DNA of 64,000 bases, taken from the NCBI GenBank assembly GCA_014860665.1, contig JACZJI010000049.1:19624-83623 (forward strand). Reading direction: 5' to 3'. This stretch comes from Bacteroidales bacterium. GTDB lineage: Bacteria > Bacteroidota > Bacteroidia > Bacteroidales > F082. The notes below the pieces were generated by a model. The model had not been told where the DNA came from, searched no databases, and was given only the letters and a program-made list of their open reading frames with translations. Of the stretch, positions 41,569 to 49,791 are shown piece after piece; the stretch's first letter is position 1; each line of letters begins with the position of its first letter. The position numbers were made by a program, and so were the translations under genes.

Positions 41569-42405
41569 TTAGACTCCAGAGAGATTAAACACAACTTTAG
41601 CTCTCAGTGTGAGTCCGTTTTGGAAGGGAAGTGTACGTATAGCATTTGGATCTATGAGTTTACTGTGGGATGCATACATAACCGGACCACCGGAAACAGA
41701 AAAAGAAAACTTTGAATTATCCGGAATCCAATTGATAGAAGGTCCAACCATAACTTTTGCACCTCCTTCTGCATCAGCTTCCCAAAGCCCTTCTATGTCT
41801 TCTCCAATGGCTTCAACACCACCATAAAGACTTTCAGAAACCCTGTAATTAACCCCAAGGCTTGTAATAACATCAATATTATCCCGGTATTTGGCAAAAG
41901 CCTTTTGAATGAGCACATTTCCTACAAACTTCCAGCGAACAAGATCATAATATAAAACAACCCTGCTTAAAAGTGCGCCCACATTGTCGTAGTCTCTGCT
42001 CGCTCCTAATCCGATGCCTAATTTGAAACCCTGAGCTTTTTTACCTCCTATGAAGTTTCTGATTACTTCCACCTGTTCGGCACTGTTGACAACATTCCCT
42101 CTGGGAAATCCCAGCCCGGCAAATGCAAAGCAAGTGAACCCCTTGCCAAGATATCCTTTTAATGAAACCTTTTGTTCTAAGCCGTCAAGACCAAAAGGTC
42201 CGGCAACCCTTTCGCCATAACCTCCTGAATAGGAGAGTGTCCATGGTAAATCTTTGGGGGTTAAAGTAGTGGCTGAGAACATAAAAGGTTCAGGAATGCT
42301 TTTCCAAGTGTTCACTGATAGAAAACCCCCTTCCGGGATTTGAGCCATTGCAGTTGATGTAATAATTATAATTGCAGATAAAAGAAGTATTTTTCTGATA
42401 TTCAT
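41569..42405 (-). CDS. Small outer-membrane beta-barrel-like protein, unknown function
   Basis: Signal peptide MNIRKILLLSAIIIITSTAMAQ; alternating strand pattern to C-term LRAKVVFNLSGV; same strand, 49 nt upstream of the methyltransferase. Confidence 0.6.
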   Translation of the reverse strand: MNIRKILLLSAIIIITSTAMAQIPEGGFLSVNTWKSIPEPFMFSATTLTPKDLPWTLSYSGGYGERVAGPFGLDGLEQKVSLKGYLGKGFTCFAFAGLGFPRGNVVNSAEQVEVIRNFIGGKKAQGFKLGIGLGASRDYDNVGALLSRVVLYYDLVRWKFVGNVLIQKAFAKYRDNIDVITSLGVNYRVSESLYGGVEAIGEDIEGLWEADAEGGAKVMVGPSINWIPDNSKFSFSVSGGPVMYASHSKLIDPNAIRTLPFQNGLTLRAKVVFNLSGV

Positions 42406-42665
42406 ATGTTAAAAATAATTTAGTCTGTCCGGGGATTTGGCGGATAATTTAAGTTTTCAAATTTAGAATGTTCATGATTCAGAGAACACCAATAGGAATT
42501 TCTTAAGAATTAAATAACATTGATTTATGAACTTTATGAAATTGAATTCATAAAATTCTGTTGAATAAATGGCATGAAATACCCAACATAAAAGATAAGA
42601 AAGATGGCTATGCTCAGAGATAGTTGTCCGTCATAAACATCAGTCTGATCTGAATATTATTTCTC

Positions 42666-43505
42666 TTAATAAGAAATCAACTTGGCGTGGCGGATAGAAT
42701 CTCTCTGGTGTTCGGTCCAGTGATAATTTCCATCGTAAAGGCCTTTGGTTTCCCAGTCACCATACATAGGGTTGGGCAACATGATGTATTTGCTGCCAAA
42801 TTCATTGCGCAAGCTGTCAACGATAAGGTTTCTGTTTTTCGTAGATTGATTGTCAAACAGGTGGTTGAAATCTGCAAGGTTGTCTCCGATCAACATCACA
42901 ACATCATGTGTTTCCCTGACCTTTTCTCTTCTTGATTTTTTGCTGCTGGTATTTTCTTTCATCAAAAAGTGTTTATTGTCGATATATGGGAATCCAAGCT
43001 TACGCAAATTTTCCATAGTTTCCTGTTGTTGCTTTATGCTTCTGTTGGTAATATAAAATACCTCCACGCCTCTTTTTTTTGCATATTGCAGGAATTCAAC
43101 AGCTCCTGGGATTGCAGTAGCTTTTTCCAGTTTCACCCATTCGCTCCATTCTTTTCCGGTGTATTCTTTGTTTTCCTGAATTAATTTTCCGTTGAATGGA
43201 CTATTATCTAAAATTGATTCATCAATATCCGTGACGATAGCAAGTGGCTTGGCGCGATGAATTTTCTTTGACAGAATAATGTTCAAACGGAGTTTGGCTG
43301 TGTTGAAAGCCTGATAACATAAAGCCCTGTGCTCAGCCGACAACTCCTGCCACAAAACAGCCTGCATCATATGCTCTCCTGCAGGAACATCGTATTTTGT
43401 TTTTTGAGTTTGGGTATTTTCATGGGGTTTTTGAGTGGTGTTGCATCCTGCCAAAATAAGGGCGGCTACCACCAAGGTTATAAGTTTGTTTTTCATTTTC
43501 ACCAA
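42666..43505 (-). CDS. 5'-nucleotidase, lipoprotein e(P4) family (HAD class B acid phosphatase)
   Basis: Lipobox LILAGC, VTDIDESILDNSPF, FYITNRS, LIGDNLADF. Confidence 0.93.
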   Translation of the reverse strand: MVKMKNKLITLVVAALILAGCNTTQKPHENTQTQKTKYDVPAGEHMMQAVLWQELSAEHRALCYQAFNTAKLRLNIILSKKIHRAKPLAIVTDIDESILDNSPFNGKLIQENKEYTGKEWSEWVKLEKATAIPGAVEFLQYAKKRGVEVFYITNRSIKQQQETMENLRKLGFPYIDNKHFLMKENTSSKKSRREKVRETHDVVMLIGDNLADFNHLFDNQSTKNRNLIVDSLRNEFGSKYIMLPNPMYGDWETKGLYDGNYHWTEHQRDSIRHAKLISY

Positions 43506-43714
43506 TTTACTGTTTTTATCTTCCGCAGTTTCCCCTGCGGGCAGGGCGGAGCCAAATTTAGGTAAAATCCCTTTTGTTAAAATGCGTCCTTTGTATTTCA
43601 GGAGAAATCAGAAAATATGTCAACCACAAAAGCGGTCAAATGCTTATTTATTCTGAGTCAACGCTTATATATTCGTAATTTGCGCGCGCTTTTAAAAGCG
43701 ATAAGATTACAGCT

Positions 43715-46396
43715 ATGACAGAACAAAATAATTTCCTTGAATGTCCTGTTTCAAATTATTATGGAGATGTTCCTAAGGGCGAAATTCAAGCCCGGGAAAT
43801 CCATAAACAACCTACACCAAGGGTTGAAAAGATCAGGCAATTGTATTTTAACACGCAATCATCTGCTTCGGTTGAATTTCCTTACTGGTACACCCGTCGT
43901 TGGGAAGAGCTGGAAGGTGAAATTCCGATTGTAAGAAGAGCTGAAGCATTAAAAGCCGCATTTGAGCACAGTACGCCGGCCATTTACCCCGGAGAGATTC
44001 TGGTGATGGGAAAAGCGCCTTTTCTGAGGGGTTCCTATCCAATGCCGTGGCTTTCGGAAGCATTTTTTATGGCTCAGGAGGGTGAACTATACCAGGCTGC
44101 CCTGGATGCCGGTAAAGTGAGTGCCGATCAGGTGACCACCATGGGGCAGGGTGGCGGTAATGTCACAGAGAGCGTTGGTAATGTAATCTCCATTGCCGGG
44201 AAATTCGGCCTCCGAAAAGAAGAGATGCCCATGTTGCTTGACATTGCTAAGAAGTGGTACAATAAATCCGTGGATGATGTCGGGCATAAATACGAACAAA
44301 TGGTTCCCGGATATCATGAGAAAGAAGAAATCATGCGGGCTGTCATCTGTATGTTCGATTCAGGATACACGTTGCCGCAGGGCCGGGAAGTGATGAATTA
44401 TTATTATCCATTGCAATACGGTATTGAGGGTATCAAAAATATCTGTGATGAGAAGATGAAACAAACGGCTGGTTATCCCGATATGGACCGGATCTATTTT
44501 TATAAAGCCGTTTATATTATTCTTGAAGGAATTCAGACATGGGTGAAAAACTATGCCGAAGAAGCCCGTTTTATGGCTTCACTGGAGCAAGATGCTTCAT
44601 CAAAAGAAGAATATCTTGATATTGCCGAACGCCTTGACTGGTTAGTGGCCCATACGCCCAGAAATTTTCACGATGCATTACAGCTGGTATGGATATTCCA
44701 TGTGGCTGTTTTGAATGAAGATGCCATTTCGGGACTTTCACCCGGACGACTGGGACAGATTTTGTATCCTTACTGGAAAAGAGATATGGATCAGGGATTG
44801 CTAACCAACGAAAAGACGTTGGAGCTGCTGGAAAGCATGCGGATGAAATTTACAGAGATTGATTGTTTTGCCTCTATGGGAGTCGTTGGTGGTGTGTTGA
44901 GCGGAAATACTTTCAACAACCTCTGTGTTGGCGGATTGACCAAAGATGGCAACAGCGCGGCAAACGACCTGGAAATGTTAATTATGGAATCCGCCATGAC
45001 CTGTGATACACCCCAGCCGACTTTGAGTTTGCTGTATGATGAAAAACTTCCCGAAGACTTTCTTATGAAAGGAGTGGAATGTACAAAGATTGGGACGGGT
45101 TATCCTGCCTGGGTCAACAATCAGGTGGCCATGGAATTTCTTTTGAATAATTTCAAAAAAGAAGGCATGGGACTGGAAGAAGCACGGGCCTGGTCCATTG
45201 GCGGATGCCTGGAAACTTCTGCAGGAAGCTGGATGCCGTTGGTAGTGGATGGTGTTACTCATTACATTCCGGGAGGTTCGGCACCGGCAACCAGTGTAGG
45301 AGTTCATTTTCTTTCTTTGCCTAAAATATTGGAAGCTGTTTTGTTTGACGGCCTTGACAAAAAAACGGGAAGAAGGGTTTATCCGTCACACGGCCTTGCC
45401 CTTAATTCTTATGAAGAAGTTTGGGAAGCTTTCAAAAAATATTTCGACTCAACTGTTGAGGTGCTGACCCTCACTAATAATATTCAGCATGATGTCTGGG
45501 GAAGAATTTCTCCGTCAATCATCAATAGTATGTTAAAACCGGATTGTCTTGATACCGGAAGAGATATCAGCCGCAAAGGAAGCCGATACAACCGGACATT
45601 CAATGTGGAAATTTGTGGTGGCGTGAACCTGGTCAATTCGCTGGCATCTATCAAAAAGAATGTTTTTGAGGACAAGAGCTTCACCCTGGATGTTCTGAAA
45701 GAAGCTATTGTAGCGAATTTCGGTTATGCCCCTGCTGCTGAAACAGGAGCCTACAGCCTGTCGGAACAGGTGAAAGATTCTCATTACAACGATTGGTTGA
45801 AAATTCATAAACAATGCCTGGATGCGCCGAAATACGGAAATGACGATATATATGTTGACAGCCTGTTTCGCGAATGGCAGGAATATTTCAGTGCTACCTG
45901 CGAGAATTATATTTCATTGTATGGCGAGCCTTTGTATTCGTGTCAGATATCCGTTTCCACCCATGGCCCTATGGGCGCTGTAACACTGGCAACGGCTGAC
46001 GGAAGGCTTGATGGAACAACCTTCGCCGACGGTTCTGTTTCGGCATATCCCGGAAGTGATAAAAGCGGACCTTATGCATTATTTTCGTCAGCGACCTGTT
46101 ACAATCATTCCTTATCACAGAATTCCCAACTTAACATGAAAATTCATCCTTCGGCCATCGCAGGACGCGAAGGTGCACGTAAATTCCTGGAAATGATCAA
46201 ATCCTATCTGCGAAAGGGTGGTTTTCATATCCAGTTCAACGTGGTGGATTCCAGAATGCTGAAAGATGCACAGGCACATCCTGATAAATACAGGGGCCTG
46301 ATGGTGCGTGTTGCAGGATTTACGCAATACTGGGTCGAGCTTGGAAAGCAGATTCAGGATGAAGTGATTGCAAGGACTGAATATTCAGAAATATAA
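43715..46396 (+). CDS. hpdB: Glycyl radical enzyme, 4-hydroxyphenylacetate decarboxylase large subunit-like
   Basis: Thiyl site WSIGGCLETSAGSW (Cys-x-Glu), glycyl motif LMVRVAGFTQYWVELGKQIQDEVIARTEY at the C-terminus, 893 aa, followed by a matching small subunit and activase. Confidence 0.88.
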   Translation: MTEQNNFLECPVSNYYGDVPKGEIQAREIHKQPTPRVEKIRQLYFNTQSSASVEFPYWYTRRWEELEGEIPIVRRAEALKAAFEHSTPAIYPGEILVMGKAPFLRGSYPMPWLSEAFFMAQEGELYQAALDAGKVSADQVTTMGQGGGNVTESVGNVISIAGKFGLRKEEMPMLLDIAKKWYNKSVDDVGHKYEQMVPGYHEKEEIMRAVICMFDSGYTLPQGREVMNYYYPLQYGIEGIKNICDEKMKQTAGYPDMDRIYFYKAVYIILEGIQTWVKNYAEEARFMASLEQDASSKEEYLDIAERLDWLVAHTPRNFHDALQLVWIFHVAVLNEDAISGLSPGRLGQILYPYWKRDMDQGLLTNEKTLELLESMRMKFTEIDCFASMGVVGGVLSGNTFNNLCVGGLTKDGNSAANDLEMLIMESAMTCDTPQPTLSLLYDEKLPEDFLMKGVECTKIGTGYPAWVNNQVAMEFLLNNFKKEGMGLEEARAWSIGGCLETSAGSWMPLVVDGVTHYIPGGSAPATSVGVHFLSLPKILEAVLFDGLDKKTGRRVYPSHGLALNSYEEVWEAFKKYFDSTVEVLTLTNNIQHDVWGRISPSIINSMLKPDCLDTGRDISRKGSRYNRTFNVEICGGVNLVNSLASIKKNVFEDKSFTLDVLKEAIVANFGYAPAAETGAYSLSEQVKDSHYNDWLKIHKQCLDAPKYGNDDIYVDSLFREWQEYFSATCENYISLYGEPLYSCQISVSTHGPMGAVTLATADGRLDGTTFADGSVSAYPGSDKSGPYALFSSATCYNHSLSQNSQLNMKIHPSAIAGREGARKFLEMIKSYLRKGGFHIQFNVVDSRMLKDAQAHPDKYRGLMVRVAGFTQYWVELGKQIQDEVIARTEYSEI

Positions 46397-46407
46397 AACC
46401 CGGAAAA

Positions 46408-46647
46408 ATGAATCATATCGATTGTAAATATTACCTCGCTACGGATGTTTTCAAAGGCATTTGCAAACGGACTAAAGAAAGTATCCTTGCCGATGAACCG
46501 CATTGCGAAGATTTTGAAAAAGCGCCCAAGTGCAGATACTGTAAGCATTTTACTGAAAGTGATGAGTTTATGGGGTTGTGCATGAATCAAACTCACGCTT
46601 TCCCTGACATGCAGGCAAGTACTTGTAAAACGTTTTCATGGAATTAG
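46408..46647 (+). CDS. hpdC: 4-hydroxyphenylacetate decarboxylase small Fe-S subunit-like
   Basis: 79 aa with H3, C6, C19, C33 and C42, C45, C58, C73: two four-ligand sets matching the HpdC pattern of one 3Cys+His cluster and one 4Cys cluster. Confidence 0.88.
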   Translation: MNHIDCKYYLATDVFKGICKRTKESILADEPHCEDFEKAPKCRYCKHFTESDEFMGLCMNQTHAFPDMQASTCKTFSWN

Positions 46648-47573
46648 CCAGCCAGATTCCAGGAACCATCTTTGATGTGCAGGGATTCTCTGTTCATGAC
46701 GGACCGGGCGCCCGGAGCTTGATATTTTTGAAAGGTTGCACACTGAATTGCTTTTGGTGTTCCAATCCGGAAGGGATTGGTATTAAAAATGTCCCATTGT
46801 ATTATGCTTCCAATTGCATCGACTGTGGGAAATGTATGGATAACTGTCCTGTGGGAGCCATTCGCATCACCAGGGAAGGTCACTTTATAGACAGAAGCCT
46901 GTGTATGGACTGTACTGATCATCAGTGTGTGGTGGAATGTTATACAGATGCGTTGCGGTTTAGCGGACGTAAAACAACGGTGGATGAACTTTACAAAGTC
47001 ATTCAGCGCGACCGCCCATTCTGGGGAAGTGGGGGAGGAATTACGCTCACAGGAGGCGAACCGTTGTTTCAGATAGATTTCGCGCGTGCAATACTCGAGA
47101 AATGTTATGACGCTTACATTCATACAGCCATTGAAACCTGCGGAAATGTTCCCTGGAAAAATTTTGAGAAAGTCATTGAGTTTCTCGACTGGATATTTTT
47201 CGATTTAAAACAGATGGATACTGAACTTCATAAAGGGGGAACCGGTGCCTCCAATGAAGTGATTACGGACAATGTGATGAAACTATCTGGTAAATTCAAC
47301 GGACGTGTAATCTTCCGGTTGCCCCTGATACCGGGTTTTAATGATTCTGACGAAAATTTTGAAAGAATTGCAGCTTTGATTTTGAAAACTAAATGGAGAG
47401 AGATCAACATCCTGCCGCTACACCATCTCGGAAGAGAAAAGTACGAATCCCTGGGCCGGGAATACAAAGGACTTTCTTATCCCATCCCTTCAAAAGATAA
47501 ATTGCTTGAAGTCAAAAGTGTTTTTGAGTCAAAAGGAATTACCTGTTACATCGGCCATGAAACGCCGTTTTGA
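46638..47573 (+). CDS. hpdA: Glycyl radical enzyme activating enzyme (radical SAM + two-cluster ferredoxin insert)
   Basis: FLKGCTLNCFWCSNPEG (CX3CX2C), CIDCGKCMDNCP and CMDCTDHQCVVEC, GGGITLTGGEPLFQ. Confidence 0.92.
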   Translation: MELASQIPGTIFDVQGFSVHDGPGARSLIFLKGCTLNCFWCSNPEGIGIKNVPLYYASNCIDCGKCMDNCPVGAIRITREGHFIDRSLCMDCTDHQCVVECYTDALRFSGRKTTVDELYKVIQRDRPFWGSGGGITLTGGEPLFQIDFARAILEKCYDAYIHTAIETCGNVPWKNFEKVIEFLDWIFFDLKQMDTELHKGGTGASNEVITDNVMKLSGKFNGRVIFRLPLIPGFNDSDENFERIAALILKTKWREINILPLHHLGREKYESLGREYKGLSYPIPSKDKLLEVKSVFESKGITCYIGHETPF

Positions 47574-47799
47574 AACCTTTTTGTAACCCAATCAGCTATT
47601 GTTCTCAATGTTAACAAAATCCATTCTTTAGAACCTATCATCGGCCTGGCAAGATAAGACAGGAGAAATTTTAAAATAAAAGGGGGCCGGTGTCCATTTA
47701 TTCTGAATGTCGACCGTGTCCCCCGATTTGGCAGCCTTTTTAAAAGGATACCTTGGCAGGGAAAAATGTAAGTTACTCCCTGACTTACGCAACAATTAT

Positions 47800-49020
47800 T
47801 TATTCATATCTCAAGGCATCAATAGGGTCGAGGTTGGCGGCCTTACGTGCCGGATACCACCCGAAAAATACTCCTACAACCACAGAAAATATAGAAGATA
47901 GAAGGATGGAGAACAACGTAATGGAAATCGGCCAACCCGCAAAATGTGCAACAAGCATGGAGACCAGCACTCCCAACACAATTCCCAGGATACCGCCCAG
48001 GATGCCGATAAAAATGGCTTCAATCATAAACTGTGTCATCACATGACTGCCTTTTGCGCCCACGGCCATACGGATCCCGATTTCTCTGGTACGCTCGGTC
48101 ACCGAAACCAGCATGATATTCATAATCCCAATACCGCCCACCACTATGGAAATACTTGCTATGGCGGCCAGCAGAATGGTCATTTCTTTGGTGACACTTC
48201 CAAAAATATTGGAAAGTTCAGCCTGGTTACGGATGGTGAAGTCATCCGGAGTGCCCGGCCCCAGTTTGTGCGTCTGCCGCAGCACCTGCCCGATTTGCGC
48301 TGTTGCGGCATCCATGGAATTCTGGGAAATGGCCGATACCAGGATCATATTGATATAGGTGGAATTCATCAGTCGTTTGTAAACCGTGTTGAAAGGCGCA
48401 ATGATGATGTCATCCTCATCCCTTCCAAAAGTATTCTGACCTTTTGGTGAAAGAGTGCCTACGACTTCGAACGGGATCTGATTGATACGGATGGTCCTTC
48501 CTATCGGATTGGCTCCCGCACCGAAAAGGTTGGTAACCACTGTTTGTCCCAGCACACAAACCTTGCTGGCAGCCCTCAGGTCTGCTTCGGTAAACGTATT
48601 TCCGGTTTCTATGTTCAAATTCCGGATATAAAAATAATCGTTATTGCCTCCCACGATCGTTGTATTCCAGTTCTGTGCGCCATAAATAACCTGCGCCCGG
48701 GTTTGCACCACGGGTGAAACATGATCCACCAGATCGCATCGCTCGGCGATGGCTAAGGCATCGTCTACCTTGAGCGTGGCTGTGGTTCCGGCACCGCCTC
48801 TCACGCCTCCCTGGTTCGAAGAACCGGGGAAGACCATAATACTGTTGATACCCAGACTGGCAACGGAAGCCTGGACATTTTGCTTGGATCCCTGGCCTAT
48901 GGCCAGCATCGCTATGACCGATGCTACACCGATAATAATTCCCAGCATGGTGAGGAAGGTCCTCATCTTGTTTCTATTAAGGGAACGCAGAGCGACTTTT
49001 AACAGATTTGAAATTCTCAT
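47800..49020 (-). CDS. MacB-like ABC transporter permease
   Basis: NKMRTFLTMLGIIIGVASVIAMLAIGQGS, periplasmic core domain, GGIGIMNIMLVSVTERTREIGIRMAVGAK. Confidence 0.94.
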   Translation of the reverse strand: MRISNLLKVALRSLNRNKMRTFLTMLGIIIGVASVIAMLAIGQGSKQNVQASVASLGINSIMVFPGSSNQGGVRGGAGTTATLKVDDALAIAERCDLVDHVSPVVQTRAQVIYGAQNWNTTIVGGNNDYFYIRNLNIETGNTFTEADLRAASKVCVLGQTVVTNLFGAGANPIGRTIRINQIPFEVVGTLSPKGQNTFGRDEDDIIIAPFNTVYKRLMNSTYINMILVSAISQNSMDAATAQIGQVLRQTHKLGPGTPDDFTIRNQAELSNIFGSVTKEMTILLAAIASISIVVGGIGIMNIMLVSVTERTREIGIRMAVGAKGSHVMTQFMIEAIFIGILGGILGIVLGVLVSMLVAHFAGWPISITLFSILLSSIFSVVVGVFFGWYPARKAANLDPIDALRYE

Positions 49021-49781
49021 GATTCTTCAATTTCATTATCTAAATCCAATACAGGTAAATTCTTCAGCTCCAACGCTGCATTTCTGCGCTTCTGAATCTG
49101 ATTGTCGGCGATAATTCTTCCGTCTCTGAAAATGACATTTCGTGTAGCGAATTGGGCGATATCATTTTCATGGGTCACCATAACGATGGTGCTGCCTTTT
49201 TCGTTTAGAGACTGAAATATATCCATAATTTCATAGCTGGTCCTGGTATCCAGGTTTCCGGTAGGCTCGTCAGCCATGATTACCACCGGCTCATTTACGA
49301 GCGCACGGGCTATGGCCACACGCTGCTGCTGACCACCTGACAACTGGTTGGGAAGAGAACTTTGGCGATCGGCAAGTCCGACTGATTCCAGGGCATGCAT
49401 GGCCCTTTCTTTACGTTCTTTACTTCCTACAGCGGGGTTGTAAAACAGTGGAAGTTCCACGTTTTCCAACGCCGAAGTCCTGGCAAGCAGGTTAAAAGAC
49501 TGGAAAACAAACCCGATCTTCTTACCGCGGAATTCTGCCAGCTGATTTTTATTGTATGTGTTTACGTTCACACCATCGAGAAAATAATTCCCGCTGGTGG
49601 GACGGTCAAGGCATCCCAGCAAGTTCATGAAGGTTGTCTTCCCCGAACCGCTGGCACCCATGATGGCCAGATATTCGCCTTGTTTCACCGCCAGGGTGAT
49701 CCCCCGCAGCGCGTGAACATTCACGGCCCCCATGTGGTACGTCTTGACCAGATCCTGAACAGAAATAATTGCTTCAGACAT
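49017..49781 (-). CDS. ABC transporter ATP-binding protein (MacB/LolD-type)
   Basis: GASGSGKTTFMNLLGCLDRPTSG, LSGGQQQRVAIARAL, VIMADEPTGNLD. Confidence 0.96.
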   Translation of the reverse strand: MSEAIISVQDLVKTYHMGAVNVHALRGITLAVKQGEYLAIMGASGSGKTTFMNLLGCLDRPTSGNYFLDGVNVNTYNKNQLAEFRGKKIGFVFQSFNLLARTSALENVELPLFYNPAVGSKERKERAMHALESVGLADRQSSLPNQLSGGQQQRVAIARALVNEPVVIMADEPTGNLDTRTSYEIMDIFQSLNEKGSTIVMVTHENDIAQFATRNVIFRDGRIIADNQIQKRRNAALELKNLPVLDLDNEIEES

Positions 49782-49791
49782 GCTTCCTGGT

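Noticed and set aside
43715-46396. Pyruvate formate-lyase or choline TMA-lyase assignment
   Set aside because: PFL uses a Cys-Cys site, and choline lyase operons lack the HpdC-type His/Cys small subunit; the C-terminus and operon fit HPAD better.
46644-47123. 159-aa minus-strand ORF
   Set aside because: Antisense to the glycyl radical activase; no independent support.
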